Assembly: GCF_944381005.1 (NCBI RefSeq)
Contig: NZ_CALWJM010000016.1
Span: forward strand, 1-47,162
Length of the DNA: 47,162 nt
Reading direction: 5' to 3'
From: an uncultured Butyricicoccus sp.
Lineage (GTDB): Bacteria > Bacillota > Clostridia > Oscillospirales > Butyricicoccaceae
Position numbers and translations under genes: made by a program. Positions 24,653-33,789 of this stretch are shown here, piece after piece. Position 1 is the first letter of the stretch, and every line of letters begins with the position of its first letter. Below the pieces are notes generated by a model. It searched no databases, was not told where the DNA came from, and saw only the letters and a list, made by a program, of their open reading frames with translations.

Positions 24653-25837
24653 ATGACTTATCAGGAACTCAAGGCAGACGAAGAACAATACGTCATGCAA
24701 ACCTATGGACGTTTTCCCATTGCGCTTGACCACGGGCAAGGTGCGCAGTTGTGGGACGTCGAGGGCAAACGCTATATTGACTTGGCTTCGGGCATCGGGG
24801 TCAACTGTCTGGGCTACAACCATCCGGCTTTGACCAGCGCAATCGAAAACCAGATTCACAAACTGATGCACGTTTCCAATCTGTTCACGACCGCGCCGAT
24901 GGTGCAGACCGCAAAAACACTGGTCACGGCTACCGGTATGGGCAAGGTGTTCTTTGCCAATTCGGGCGCGGAAGCCAACGAAGGCGCCATCAAGCTGGCG
25001 CGTAAATACAGCTTTGACAAGTACGGCGCAGGGCGCAACCACATCGTAACCCTGTGGAACTCCTTCCACGGCCGCACAGTTACCACGCTCAAAGCCACCG
25101 GTCAGACCCGTTTCCACGACTATTTCTTCCCGTTCACCGAGGGCTTTGACTATGCGGCGGCTGGCGATTTGGACGACCTCAAATCCAAAATTACCGACTC
25201 CACTTGCGCCGTAATGATGGAGCTGATTCAGGGTGAAGGCGGTGTTCTGCCGCAAGACCCGGCTTTCGTGCAGGCAGTTGCCGCACTGTGCCGCCAAAAA
25301 GACCTGCTTCTTATCATCGACGAAGTGCAGACCGGTATCGGCCGCACCGGTTCGCTGTTCTGCTTCCAGCAGTACGGCATCACCCCCGATATCGTCACGA
25401 TGGCCAAGGGCTTGGGCGGCGGTGTGCCCATCGGCGCGGTAATGGCTGCGAAATCGTGCTGTGATGTGCTCACGCCGGGCACCCACGCTACCACCTTCGG
25501 CGGCTCCCCGACCGTATGCGCTGCCGCAAACGCCGTTCTTTCCATCGTCAATGACCCCGATTTTCTCGCCCAAGTGTGTGAAAAGGGCGAATACCTCAAA
25601 AATAAAATCCTTGCACTCGGTTCTCCCGCCATTCACGGGGTACGCGGTAAGGGCTTGATGCTGGGCATCATCGTGGACGAAGGACAGCACAGCGTCTTTG
25701 CTCAAAAGCTCATCAGCCAAGGCGTGCTTGTTATCACCGCTGGTAAAAATGCTGTCCGCTTGCTGCCGCCGCTCACGATTACTTACGAAGAACTTGACGA
25801 AGCGCTTGCCATCATGAAAACTGTATTTTGCAACTGA
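24653..25837 (+). CDS. argD: Acetylornithine aminotransferase
   Basis: PLP enzyme that makes N-acetylornithine from the semialdehyde with glutamate. The PLP-ring aspartate is D223 in IIDEVQTGIGRTG, and the Schiff-base lysine is K252 in MAKGLGGGVPIGA. FANSGAEANE and NSFHGRT are typical class III blocks. 394 residues is the family length. The start lies 18 bases behind argB. Confidence 0.95.
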   Translation: MTYQELKADEEQYVMQTYGRFPIALDHGQGAQLWDVEGKRYIDLASGIGVNCLGYNHPALTSAIENQIHKLMHVSNLFTTAPMVQTAKTLVTATGMGKVFFANSGAEANEGAIKLARKYSFDKYGAGRNHIVTLWNSFHGRTVTTLKATGQTRFHDYFFPFTEGFDYAAAGDLDDLKSKITDSTCAVMMELIQGEGGVLPQDPAFVQAVAALCRQKDLLLIIDEVQTGIGRTGSLFCFQQYGITPDIVTMAKGLGGGVPIGAVMAAKSCCDVLTPGTHATTFGGSPTVCAAANAVLSIVNDPDFLAQVCEKGEYLKNKILALGSPAIHGVRGKGLMLGIIVDEGQHSVFAQKLISQGVLVITAGKNAVRLLPPLTITYEELDEALAIMKTVFCN

Positions 25838-25856
25838 TTGAAAGGAAGATTTTGAT

Positions 25857-26768
25857 ATGAAGCATTTACTCAAACTGCTCGACCTGTCCACCGATGAAAT
25901 TGTATCCATTCTGGACTTGGCTGACCAGCTCAAGTATGAAAAGAAAAACAACATCTCTCACCGTGTACTGGAAGGCAAATCGCTGGGCATGATTTTCCAG
26001 AAGTCCTCCACCCGTACCCGTGTTTCCTTTGAAACCGGTATGTACCAGTTGGGCGGTCAGGCGCTGTTCCTGTCCTCCCGTGACCTGCAAATCGGTCGCG
26101 GCGAACCGGTTCAGGATACGGCGCGTGTGCTGTCGCGTTATCTTGACGGCATTATGATTCGTACGTTTGCGCAGAAGGAAGTGGAAGACCTCGCCACTTA
26201 CGGCTCTATCCCGATTATCAACGGCCTGACCGACTTCTGCCACCCCTGCCAGGTACTGGCTGACCTCATGACCATCCGCGAAAAGTATGCTTCGCTCGAC
26301 GGCCTCCAGCTCACCTACATCGGTGACGGCAACAACATGGCAAACTCGCTCATCGTGGGCGGTCTGAAAACCGGCATGAAAGTACATGTTGCCTGCCCCG
26401 AAGGATACCAGCCCGACCCCACTGTTTTGGAATTTGCCAAGGGCAACCCGAACTTTATGCTGACCACCGACCCGATGAAGGCCGCAGAAAATGCCGATGT
26501 CGTTTACACCGACACTTGGGCATCTATGGGTCAGGAAGAAGAAAAGGAAGCACGCGCCAAGGCATTCCAGGGCTATCAGGTCAACGACACCCTGATGGCA
26601 GCCGCACACGAAGGCGCAATGGTACAGCACTGCCTGCCCGCATACCGTGGTCAGGAAATCACCGAGGAAGTCTTTGAAGCACACGCAGACGAACTGTTTG
26701 AAGAAGCAGAAAACCGTCTCCATGCGCAAAAGGCGGTTATGGTCAAGCTCATGGGTGAGCAGGCATAA
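25857..26768 (+). CDS. argF: Ornithine carbamoyltransferase
   Basis: Forms citrulline from ornithine and carbamoyl phosphate. The carbamoyl phosphate loop is STRTR (51-55). HPCQVLADLMT and the ornithine/zinc-region motif HCLPAYRG near residue 260 confirm the type. 303 residues. As last gene it completes the set glutamate-to-arginine; carbamoyl phosphate synthase is not in the window. It is followed by a strong terminator. Confidence 0.96.
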   Translation: MKHLLKLLDLSTDEIVSILDLADQLKYEKKNNISHRVLEGKSLGMIFQKSSTRTRVSFETGMYQLGGQALFLSSRDLQIGRGEPVQDTARVLSRYLDGIMIRTFAQKEVEDLATYGSIPIINGLTDFCHPCQVLADLMTIREKYASLDGLQLTYIGDGNNMANSLIVGGLKTGMKVHVACPEGYQPDPTVLEFAKGNPNFMLTTDPMKAAENADVVYTDTWASMGQEEEKEARAKAFQGYQVNDTLMAAAHEGAMVQHCLPAYRGQEITEEVFEAHADELFEEAENRLHAQKAVMVKLMGEQA

Positions 26769-26787
26769 CCATCTTTGCTATCACAAT

Positions 26788-26819
26788 CAAAAAAGACCGG
26801 GGGTCGCCCCGGTCTTTTT
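26788..26819 (+). terminator. Terminator of the arginine operon
   Basis: GACCGGGG / CCCCGGTC stem with a GTCG loop, flanked by A6 and T5. Confidence 0.92.
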
Positions 26820-26981
26820 GCGTTTGCGCCTAAAATATCTTGCACAATTCAGAAAATATTTTTGTATTTATCCAAAGATTCCAAAATATTTTTTGCTTTC
26901 ACATTGCTCTGTTTGCCTCACCAAAGATTATCCCGTTATTTTTGTTTATTTTTTCTTATTTTCTACGCAAATACCGCGGTT

Positions 26982-26992
26982 TGTGCTATAAT
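26982..26992 (+). promoter_or_regulatory. Extended -10 promoter of the AGCS symporter gene
   Basis: TGCTATAAT with the TG of an extended -10 (TATAAT at 26987-26992). No good -35 lies 17 bases upstream. The ~65-base leader contains a GAGCG / CGCTC hairpin. The rest of the 26820-26980 gap is AT-rich and shows nothing else. Confidence 0.6.
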
Positions 26993-27061
26993 AAAAAGCG
27001 TTGTTGCACAACCAAAAAAAGAGCGGTATGTTTCGCTCTACAAAAAGGGGTTCTGAAAAAG

Positions 27062-28435
27062 ATGTTTTTGGAAAACGCGATTTCCTGGCTGCGCGATTTC
27101 ATTTGGGGCGTACCCATGATTGTGCTGCTGTTCGGAACGCATCTGTTCTTGACTTTCCGACTCAAATTTATCCAGCGCCATACCTTTCACGCGGTCAAGC
27201 TGTCTACCCAGCCGGACACCGGTGCACATGGCGACATCTCACAATTCGGCGCACTGGCTACGGCACTGGCCGCAACCATCGGCACCGGCAATATCATCGG
27301 TGTCTCGACTGCTATCGCACTCGGCGGCCCCGGCGCGGTCTTTTGGTGTTGGATGACCGGTGTATTCGGCATCTCGACCAAGTATGCCGAATCGCTGCTG
27401 TCTGTCAAATACCGTGTTCAATTGAAAGATGGCTCGATGGCAGGTGGCCCCATGTATACCATTGAACGCGGCTTGGGTAAAAAATGGTTGGCTGTGCTGT
27501 TCGCCGTGTTCGCTGTACTGGCAACTTTCGGCGCGGGCTGCACCGTGCAATCCCATGCAATTACCGACGTTATCCGCACTTCGTTCGGTGTCAATCCGGC
27601 GATTTCGGGCGCGGTGGTCACGGTCTTAACCGCTATCGTCATTCTGGGCGGTGTTAAGCAAATTTCCAAAGTCTGTGAAAAACTGGTGCCGTTTATGGCG
27701 CTGTTCTATATTGTAGGCTGTGCGGTCATCTTGTTCTTAAACCGCGCGTTCCTGCTCCCGGCACTGTCCACCATTCTTTCTTCCGCCTTTTCCCTGCAAT
27801 CGGTAACCGGCGGTTTCCTCGGTTCTGCAATGATGGTCGCCTGCAAATACGGCGTTGCACGCGGCTTGTTCTCCAACGAATCGGGCTTGGGCACGGCTCC
27901 GATTGCCGCTGCTTCGGCGCAGACAAAAAACCCGGTGCGTCAAGCACTGGTTTCCATGACCGGTACATTTTGGGACACGGTCATTGTATGCGCGGTCACA
28001 GGTATTGTCATTGTATCCACACAGCTTCGCTTGCCTGAACTGTATGTCGGCGTGAAAGACGATGCCCTGACACAAATTGCCTTTGCTCAGCTTCCCTATG
28101 TGGGCAGCTATGTACTGGCAATCGCGCTTTCCATCTTTGCGTTCACCACAATTTTAGGTTGGTCTTATTACGGCGAACGCTGCGTCACCTATCTGTTCGG
28201 TGCCAAGCGTGTGACCGTATATCGCATTATTTTCTTGCTCGTTCTCTTCTATGGTGCGATTGCCGACCTTGGCATTATCTGGACATTCTCAGACCTAATG
28301 AACGGTCTGATGGCATTTCCCAATCTGGTTTCTATCCTGTTATTGTCCGGCGTTATCGTGAAAGAAACACAACATTATTTGTGGGATAAGCGACTGGACG
28401 AACATGCACCACCTGCTGTGCAGGTAGATGCCTGA
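27062..28435 (+). CDS. Alanine/glycine:cation symporter (AGCS family)
   Basis: 457-residue membrane symporter for alanine or glycine with Na+ or H+. The start is placed at 27062 (MFLENAISW); an upstream in-frame start at 26840 lies beyond the promoter. AGCS marks are GTGNIIGVSTAIALGGPGAVFW, AGGPMYTIERGLG, FSNESGLGTAPIAAA and TTILGWSYYGERC. About eleven hydrophobic helices follow the usual plan. It forms a single-gene unit after the arginine operon. No glycine riboswitch is visible in its short leader. Confidence 0.94.
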   Translation: MFLENAISWLRDFIWGVPMIVLLFGTHLFLTFRLKFIQRHTFHAVKLSTQPDTGAHGDISQFGALATALAATIGTGNIIGVSTAIALGGPGAVFWCWMTGVFGISTKYAESLLSVKYRVQLKDGSMAGGPMYTIERGLGKKWLAVLFAVFAVLATFGAGCTVQSHAITDVIRTSFGVNPAISGAVVTVLTAIVILGGVKQISKVCEKLVPFMALFYIVGCAVILFLNRAFLLPALSTILSSAFSLQSVTGGFLGSAMMVACKYGVARGLFSNESGLGTAPIAAASAQTKNPVRQALVSMTGTFWDTVIVCAVTGIVIVSTQLRLPELYVGVKDDALTQIAFAQLPYVGSYVLAIALSIFAFTTILGWSYYGERCVTYLFGAKRVTVYRIIFLLVLFYGAIADLGIIWTFSDLMNGLMAFPNLVSILLLSGVIVKETQHYLWDKRLDEHAPPAVQVDA

Positions 28436-28462
28436 ATCACTGAAAAAATATACCCCCAACTG

Positions 28463-28510
28463 AAAGACCTCCATTCATGTCCAAATTGGTCATGGAATGG
28501 AGGTCTTTTT
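28463..28510. terminator. Terminator after the AGCS gene
   Basis: Long stem AAAGACCTCCATTC / GAATGGAGGTCTTT with an imperfect inner part and T5. A-rich sequence on the left lets it serve the deformylase gene on the minus strand as well. Confidence 0.88.
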
Positions 28511-28519
28511 ATCATCATA

Positions 28520-28930
28520 TTAAATCAAGACTCCTTCGCAGTGGTCGATTTCATGCTGAATAATTTGTGCCGTCCATCCTGTGAACGTCTTAAAACGGGT
28601 TTGAAACTGTTCGTTTTGATACTGCACCTTGATGGACTTCCACCGCGTCGCTGTGCGCATACCAGACAGCGACAGGCAACCTTCTTTTATCTCATACCGG
28701 TCGGATTTTTTGATAATTTGTGGATTGAACATGACCATATATTCTCCGTCACATTCAAACGCAATGATGCGTTTGTTTACACCTATCATATTGGCCGCCA
28801 TCCCTACGCACCCTTCACGATGGGCTTGCAGCGTTTCCAACAGGTCAGCCGCAACCGAGATATCCTCTATGGTTGCAGGCTGGGCTTTTTGCGCTAAAAA
28901 TTCTGTGTCTTTACAAATTTCTCGTACCAT
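28520..28930 (-). CDS. def: Peptide deformylase with an altered motif 1
   Basis: Metalloenzyme that removes the formyl group from nascent proteins. Motif 2 EGCLSLSG supplies the metal cysteine C85. Motif 3 QHEIDH supplies H126, H130 and the catalytic E127. In motif 1, VGMAANMIG (42-50), the usual glutamine that helps hold the oxyanion is replaced by M48, and motif 2 has S in place of the usual P. The product is short, 136 residues, and stops soon after motif 3. It may be a specialised paralogue, with the housekeeping enzyme elsewhere. The gene stands alone. Confidence 0.88.
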   Translation of the reverse strand: MVREICKDTEFLAQKAQPATIEDISVAADLLETLQAHREGCVGMAANMIGVNKRIIAFECDGEYMVMFNPQIIKKSDRYEIKEGCLSLSGMRTATRWKSIKVQYQNEQFQTRFKTFTGWTAQIIQHEIDHCEGVLI

Positions 28931-29007
28931 TTCTCATTCTCCCTAAACGGTTTACGGCGGAAAATAAAAGCGGCGCAGATAGCGCCGCTTTTATCTAATT
29001 CCTGCGA

Positions 29008-30399
29008 TTAGAATGCAATCTTCTTTGCCAAGTAGTGCACCAAATCTTCGATTTTAATGCGCTCCTGCTCCATCGTGTCGCGGTCACGAACGGTGACGCA
29101 GCCATCCTGCTCGGTTTCAAAGTCCACGGTGATGCAGAACGGGGTGCCGATTTCATCTTCACGACGGTAACGCTTGCCGATAGAACCAGCGTCGTCAAAG
29201 TCTACATTAAACTTTTTAGACAGCTTTTCCCAAACCGGCATTGCCTGTTCGGTCAGCTTCTTGGACAGCGGCAAAACTGCGGCCTTAAACGGTGCCAGTG
29301 CCGGATGCAAGCGCAGAACGGTGCGCACATCATCCTTACCGTTCTTGTCCTGACCAACCACTTCTTCATCATACGCATCACACAGGAATGCCAGTGCAAC
29401 ACGGTCAGCGCCCAACGACGGCTCGATGACATACGGAATATACTTTTCGTTTGCTTCCTGGTCAAAGTATTCCATCGAAACGCCAGACGTTTTCTGATGC
29501 TGGGTCAGGTCGAAGTCGGTGCGGTCGGCAATGCCCCACAGCTCACCCCAGCCAAATGGGAACAAGAACTCAATGTCGGTTGTTGCATTGGAGTAGTGCG
29601 ACAATTCTTCGGGGTCGTGGTCGCGCAGACGCAGGTTTTCATCCTTCATGCCCAGCGACAACAGCCAGTTATGACAAGCATCCTTCCAATATTTGAACCA
29701 TTCCAGGTCGGTGCCCGGCTTGCAGAAAAATTCCAGTTCCATCTGTTCAAATTCACGGGTACGGAAAGTGAAGTTACCCGGTGTAATCTCGTTGCGGAAC
29801 GATTTACCTACCTGTCCGACACCAAACGGAATCTTTTTACGGGTGGTGCGCTGAATGTTCTGGAAGTTGACGAAAATACCCTGTGCAGTCTCCGGACGCA
29901 GGAAAATTTCATTCTTCGCGTTTTCGGTGACGCCCTGGAAAGTCTTGAACATCAGGTTAAATTGACGAATATCGGTAAAGTTATGACCGCCGCAGTTAGG
30001 GCAGGCAATCTGATGTTCCTGAATATAGGTCATCATCTGCTCATTCGACCAGCCAGCCGGATTTTCACCGGTTACGTCCTCAATCAATTGGTCGGCACGA
30101 TGACGGGTCTTGCAGTCCTTACAGTCCATCAGCGGGTCAGAAAAACCGCCTACATGGCCAGATGCCACCCAGGTTGTCGGATTCATCAGGATAGCGGAAT
30201 CCAGACCAACGTTGTACGGCGACTCCTGCACAAACTTCTTGCGCCATGCAGCCTTGACATTGTTCTTGAACTCAACACCCAACGGGCCATAGTCCCATGT
30301 ATTGGCAAGGCCGCCGTAAATTTCAGAGCCGGAGTACACAAAACCGCGTCCTTTGCACAGGGCGACGATTTTTTCCATGGTCTTTTCGCTGTTCTTCAT
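29008..30399 (-). CDS. glyS: Glycyl-tRNA synthetase, single-chain dimeric type
   Basis: Class II synthetase that charges tRNA-Gly. 463 residues from the ATG at 30399 behind AAAGGAG; an in-frame start 13 codons upstream is less likely. Features are the N-terminal [13 protein letters not shown], a zinc-type knuckle pair ([15 protein letters not shown]), [25 protein letters not shown] (motif 2) and [14 protein letters not shown] (motif 3). It is the alpha2 enzyme also found in many Firmicutes, not the alpha2beta2 GlyQ/GlyS pair. No T-box leader was found in the ~65 bases between the candidate promoter and the start. Confidence 0.96.
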   Translation of the reverse strand: MKNSEKTMEKIVALCKGRGFVYSGSEIYGGLANTWDYGPLGVEFKNNVKAAWRKKFVQESPYNVGLDSAILMNPTTWVASGHVGGFSDPLMDCKDCKTRHRADQLIEDVTGENPAGWSNEQMMTYIQEHQIACPNCGGHNFTDIRQFNLMFKTFQGVTENAKNEIFLRPETAQGIFVNFQNIQRTTRKKIPFGVGQVGKSFRNEITPGNFTFRTREFEQMELEFFCKPGTDLEWFKYWKDACHNWLLSLGMKDENLRLRDHDPEELSHYSNATTDIEFLFPFGWGELWGIADRTDFDLTQHQKTSGVSMEYFDQEANEKYIPYVIEPSLGADRVALAFLCDAYDEEVVGQDKNGKDDVRTVLRLHPALAPFKAAVLPLSKKLTEQAMPVWEKLSKKFNVDFDDAGSIGKRYRREDEIGTPFCITVDFETEQDGCVTVRDRDTMEQERIKIEDLVHYLAKKIAF

Positions 30400-30463
30400 T
30401 TTTATTTTCTCCTTTCGGCGTATATGGCGTATACGCACTGCATATTAAAAGGTATATACCGTT

Positions 30464-30491
30464 AGTCTATCAGTTTAAGCGGCAAAGTCAA
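30464..30491 (-). promoter_or_regulatory. Candidate promoter of glyS
   Basis: On the minus strand TTGACT (30486-30491), 16 bases, TAGACT (30464-30469). The -10 is imperfect. Confidence 0.4.
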
Positions 30492-30562
30492 GCACCTTGC
30501 CCCAATTCTGCGGCAAAAAACTGCACAAAATTCTGTTGCCCTGCGAAAACTTGTTTTCACTC

Positions 30563-30591
30563 TTGACGGTTTTGCCGATACATGATAAACT
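30563..30591 (+). promoter_or_regulatory. Promoter of tRNA-Pro
   Basis: TTGACG (30563-30568), 17 bases, TAAACT (30586-30591), about 31 bases before the tRNA. Confidence 0.65.
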
Positions 30592-30622
30592 ATATAGGCA
30601 GCAAAAAATTATAATCTATTAT

Positions 30623-30698
30623 CCGGGTGTAGCGCAGCTGGTAGCGCGCCTGCTTTGGGAGCAGGATGCCGCAGGTTCGAATCCTGTCACTCGGACCA
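30623..30698 (+). tRNA. tRNA-Pro (anticodon TGG)
   Basis: A full cloverleaf: acceptor CCGGGTG / CACTCGG with one G-T pair, anticodon arm CCTGC-TTTGGGA-GCAGG giving anticodon TGG, and T-arm GCAGG-TTCGAAT-CCTGT with one wobble pair. CCA is encoded at 30696-30698. It has its own promoter and terminator. Confidence 0.97.
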
Positions 30699-30700
30699 TC

Positions 30701-30736
30701 ATCGGAGCAAAGCGAACTTTGCTCCGATATTTTTTT
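30701..30736 (+). terminator. Terminator of tRNA-Pro
   Basis: Perfect 12-bp stem ATCGGAGCAAAG / CTTTGCTCCGAT with a CGAA loop, then seven T. Confidence 0.92.
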
Positions 30737-30747
30737 GCAGATTTAAC

Positions 30748-30788
30748 AAAAAATCGGGTCGCGGCAAAATGCTTCAACCCGATTTTTT
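30748..30788 (-). terminator. Terminator of the Na/Pi cotransporter gene
   Basis: Stem AAAAAATCGGGT / ACCCGATTTTTT around a 17-base loop. It lies 5 bases below the stop codon at 30793 and can also act on the plus strand. Confidence 0.8.
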
Positions 30789-30792
30789 TATT

Positions 30793-32586
30793 TTATGACT
30801 CAGATTTCAAACGGGTCAGTTCCAACCCGGTCAGGTACTTCTTCTGGAAGTATTCAACTGCTTCCCGGAATTCCGGAGAAGCCTTATACGCATGTTTACT
30901 GAAATCATGGGTATCAAAGCCCTTTTTGCCCTCAGCCAACTGAATGGTATAAATGGCGATATTGGAACAGTGGTCACCAATCTTTTCCAAGTCGTGCACG
31001 ATTTCCAAGAACGGCAGGCCGGTTTGAATGGTACACGAACCGGTATTCAAGCGCTCAATGTGCCGGTCTTTCAAGATAGCCTTGAGCATGTCCACAACTT
31101 CCTCAATCGGTTCTACCTGTCTTGCAATCGAAGCCGAGCGTTCCAGATAGCCATTGACGGTCTTTTCAAGCAATTCACTGACCGCATCGGCCATAATTTT
31201 GAGTTCTGACTGTGCTTCCTTGGAGAATTGGCCGCCTGTTTCGCGCAGCGAAGTGACCGCGTCGAAAATATTTTGCTCATAGTCGCCAATTTTTTCAAAG
31301 TCGCTCAGTGAATGCAGCATTTCGGCGTGCTGACGGCGCAGACCGCCGGGCAAATCCGAACGAATCTGCACCAAATACTTTGCAATCTCCACTTCCGCGC
31401 GGTCGAGGAAATTTTCCTGCTCCAAGAACAGCGGTGCATTTTGCGCCCCCCGTCCAAAGAGCGGGTCAACTGCCAGTGCATAGTTCTCAAGCGCTGCTGT
31501 GCCCATATCTGCAATACACCGCTGTGCTTGGTCAAGCGCAATGGTCGGGGTTGCCAACAAGCGCGGCTCCAACTTGGCCAGCGAATCGGGTTTTTCCTCG
31601 TCGGCTGGAATGGTGTGTTCGGCCAGATAGACCAAAACACGGGTAAACGGCAAAAACAGAATGGTCACAATCACATTAAACAAGGTGTGGAAATTTGCGA
31701 TGCCTGCTTTATCAATCGCCGCTTCCCAAAAACCAAATCCCACCGTATACTGGAAAGTATAGACACCAACCAAAAAGACAATCGAACCGATGAGATTAAA
31801 GTAAAAATGCACCATTGCAGTACGGCGTGCATTTTTTGTGCCGCCGATAGACGACAGGAATGCCGTGATACAGGTACCGATATTTTGTCCCAGAATAATC
31901 GGGATGGCCGCCGAATAGGTAATCGCGCCGGTTGTAGACAACGCCTGCAAGATACCTACCGAAGCCGATGACGATTGAATGATGGCGGTAACGCCAGCGC
32001 CCACCAGAACACCCAAAATCGGATTGGATATGGTGGCGAACAGCGTAGAGAACTGCGGGATATCTGCCAGCGGTGCAACCGCCCCTTCCATGGTTGCCAT
32101 ACCGATGAACAGCACACCAAAGCCAATCAAGATGTCTGCGATGTTGCGACGGCGCTTGCTCTTGCTGGTCAGCATCAAGATAATGCCGATAAGCACCATG
32201 ACATATGCGAAGTTCTTGGGCTTGAGCATCTGCATCAAAAAGCTCTCCCCCATCGCGCCCGACGAATCCAACCGCAAAATCTGTGCGGTAATCGTTGTGC
32301 CGATGTTCGCGCCCAAAATCACGCCGACCGATTGCTTGAGGGTCATAATACCGGCGTTTACAAAGCCGACGACCATAACGGTGGTCGCAGAGGATGACTG
32401 AATGACCGCTGTGACGACCATACCCATGAGCAATGCCGAAAAAATATTGCCGGTCATCTTTTCCAGCGTCTTTTCCAGCTTTGCGCCAGCCGCCTGCTCC
32501 AATCCGTTCCCCATCGTGGTCATGCCATAAATGAACAGTGCAAGACCGCCGGCCATCTGCACTAGGTTCATCAAATCAAACCCCAT
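30793..32586 (-). CDS. Na/Pi cotransporter family protein with PhoU domain
   Basis: 597 residues. The N-terminal ~330 residues form a membrane domain with two inverted repeats, each carrying the NptA/SLC34 signature QSSSA (VIQSSSATTVM and IIQSSSASVGI). The C-terminal ~200 residues are helical and PhoU-like, with a FEKIGDY repeat and a second DLEKIGDHC copy. The protein probably takes up phosphate with sodium, or exports it, and senses phosphate status through the PhoU part. It is a single-gene unit with a consensus promoter at 32667-32696. Confidence 0.93.
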   Translation of the reverse strand: MGFDLMNLVQMAGGLALFIYGMTTMGNGLEQAAGAKLEKTLEKMTGNIFSALLMGMVVTAVIQSSSATTVMVVGFVNAGIMTLKQSVGVILGANIGTTITAQILRLDSSGAMGESFLMQMLKPKNFAYVMVLIGIILMLTSKSKRRRNIADILIGFGVLFIGMATMEGAVAPLADIPQFSTLFATISNPILGVLVGAGVTAIIQSSSASVGILQALSTTGAITYSAAIPIILGQNIGTCITAFLSSIGGTKNARRTAMVHFYFNLIGSIVFLVGVYTFQYTVGFGFWEAAIDKAGIANFHTLFNVIVTILFLPFTRVLVYLAEHTIPADEEKPDSLAKLEPRLLATPTIALDQAQRCIADMGTAALENYALAVDPLFGRGAQNAPLFLEQENFLDRAEVEIAKYLVQIRSDLPGGLRRQHAEMLHSLSDFEKIGDYEQNIFDAVTSLRETGGQFSKEAQSELKIMADAVSELLEKTVNGYLERSASIARQVEPIEEVVDMLKAILKDRHIERLNTGSCTIQTGLPFLEIVHDLEKIGDHCSNIAIYTIQLAEGKKGFDTHDFSKHAYKASPEFREAVEYFQKKYLTGLELTRLKSES

Positions 32587-32666
32587 GATTCACTCTCCTT
32601 CTCTCATCTGGTTCTTGATTTGTTTCCAATTTTTTTTGGATTATTCTCCAAAAAACCACTGTTTTC

Positions 32667-32696
32667 ATTATATCTTTTGAACATTCATGCTGTCAA
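32667..32696 (-). promoter_or_regulatory. Promoter of the Na/Pi cotransporter gene
   Basis: On the minus strand TTGACA (32691-32696), 18 bases, TATAAT (32667-32672). Confidence 0.82.
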
Positions 32697-32762
32697 CCGT
32701 TTTACCGAACTTTGTCGCTTCTTGAAACGGAAAACTTTCTTTTATGCAGAGAGGTGCAATTT

Positions 32763-33437
32763 ATGCAAGATTCTGTTATACTGGTCACAACCGCTGTCGA
32801 GCCGGGTGAACGCTCGGAAAAACGCTCGATTTCCGACCTCTATGGGGCAGCCTTGCAGCGCGTTGGACTGCTGCCGATGCTCTATGCAGGGGGTGACCCG
32901 CAAGCGCTTGTGCAGCACTGTGACGGGCTTGTGCTGGCTGGTGGCGGGGACATCGAACCGGCGCTCTACGGTCAGCCCCATCTCTCCCATCACCTATCCA
33001 TTCACCCTGTACGCGATGCCGAAGAATTTGCCCTATTACGCGCGTTCTGCGCCGCGGGCAAGCCGGTCTTGGGCATCTGCCGCGGGCTTCAAGTCATCAA
33101 CGTGTTTCTCGGCGGCACGCTGCAACAGGATATCACCGGACACGATGGGATTCCCCATTCGGTGACCAGTGTAGCCGGTACGCAGACCGCGTGCCTGACC
33201 GGTGGATTTTTCAAAGCCAACAGTTACCACCATCAGGCCGTTGCACAGCTTGGCCACGATTTACGCGCCAGCGCATTTGCGGGCGACGGCACAATCGAAG
33301 CGCTGGAGCACCAGTCCTTGCCCGTTCTGGGCGTACAGTGGCACCCCGAACGCATGATTCCGGGCTTGTGTGCCGACACACCTGCCGACCACAGTGCACT
33401 GTTTACTTATTTTATCCAAAGGAACACAAAAACATGA
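32763..33437 (+). CDS. Class I glutamine amidotransferase-like hydrolase (PuuD type)
   Basis: 224 residues from the ATG at 32763 behind GAGAGGTG. The nucleophile elbow is GICRGLQVIN, and the catalytic HPE triad part is VQWHPERM. LAGGGDIEPALYG and the HSV block are typical of gamma-glutamyl-gamma-aminobutyrate hydrolases of peptidase family C26. The true gamma-glutamyl substrate is not known; there is no putrescine pathway nearby. The stop overlaps the ATG of the Smr gene (ATGA), so the two are translationally linked. Confidence 0.9.
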   Translation: MQDSVILVTTAVEPGERSEKRSISDLYGAALQRVGLLPMLYAGGDPQALVQHCDGLVLAGGGDIEPALYGQPHLSHHLSIHPVRDAEEFALLRAFCAAGKPVLGICRGLQVINVFLGGTLQQDITGHDGIPHSVTSVAGTQTACLTGGFFKANSYHHQAVAQLGHDLRASAFAGDGTIEALEHQSLPVLGVQWHPERMIPGLCADTPADHSALFTYFIQRNTKT

Positions 33438-33787
33438 AAGATTATCGCATCGTGAATTTGGAACTGAATCACCCCTCCGTGCGCGACATGCCCGCACGCA
33501 TCGAAAAAGAATTGCGGCAGGCGCGCGGGCATCAAATTCGCGTGCTCAAATTCATCCACGGTTATGGCTCAACCGGTCGGGGCGGCAAACTGCGCCCCGC
33601 TGTGCGTCAAGTGCTCGACCGCGTCTGTGCCGCTGGGCAAATTGTATGCTATGTGCCCGGTGAACGCTTTTCCATTTTTGACACCGACACCCAACGCGCC
33701 CTACAAACGTGCGCCGAACTGCGCCGCGACCCCGATTTGGAGCGGCACAACAACGGCGTAACCTTTGTACTGCTTTCTGTGCACTGA
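33434..33787 (+). CDS. Stand-alone Smr-domain protein
   Basis: 117 residues. The central motif IHGYGSTGRGGKLRPAV corresponds to the Smr signature HGxGxGxLR, as found at the C terminus of MutS2 and in free-standing Smr proteins. The common LDLHG motif at the start is only partly kept (LELNHPS). Smr domains bind or cut RNA/DNA; in collided-ribosome rescue MutS2 uses one. The gene overlaps the amidotransferase-like gene by four bases, with no independent promoter visible. Confidence 0.8.
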   Translation: MKDYRIVNLELNHPSVRDMPARIEKELRQARGHQIRVLKFIHGYGSTGRGGKLRPAVRQVLDRVCAAGQIVCYVPGERFSIFDTDTQRALQTCAELRRDPDLERHNNGVTFVLLSVH

Positions 33788-33789
33788 AC

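Noticed and set aside
23924..25954. 676-codon open frame on the minus strand across argB and argD
   Set aside because: It is fully antisense to two clear enzyme genes and runs through their codon-position bias. The translation is rich in H, Q, R and C, with no known domain.
29035..30465. 476-codon open frame antisense to glyS, and a 410-codon one antisense to argG (18893-20125)
   Set aside because: Long antisense frames come from the codon bias of the real genes. Neither has a ribosome binding site or a recognisable protein.
30400..30491. T-box leader for glycyl-tRNA synthetase
   Set aside because: The space between candidate promoter and start is too short, and no T-box sequence or antiterminator is visible.
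30497..30943. 148-codon plus-strand open frame over tRNA-Pro
   Set aside because: It runs through the tRNA, its terminator and the end of the antisense Na/Pi transporter gene.
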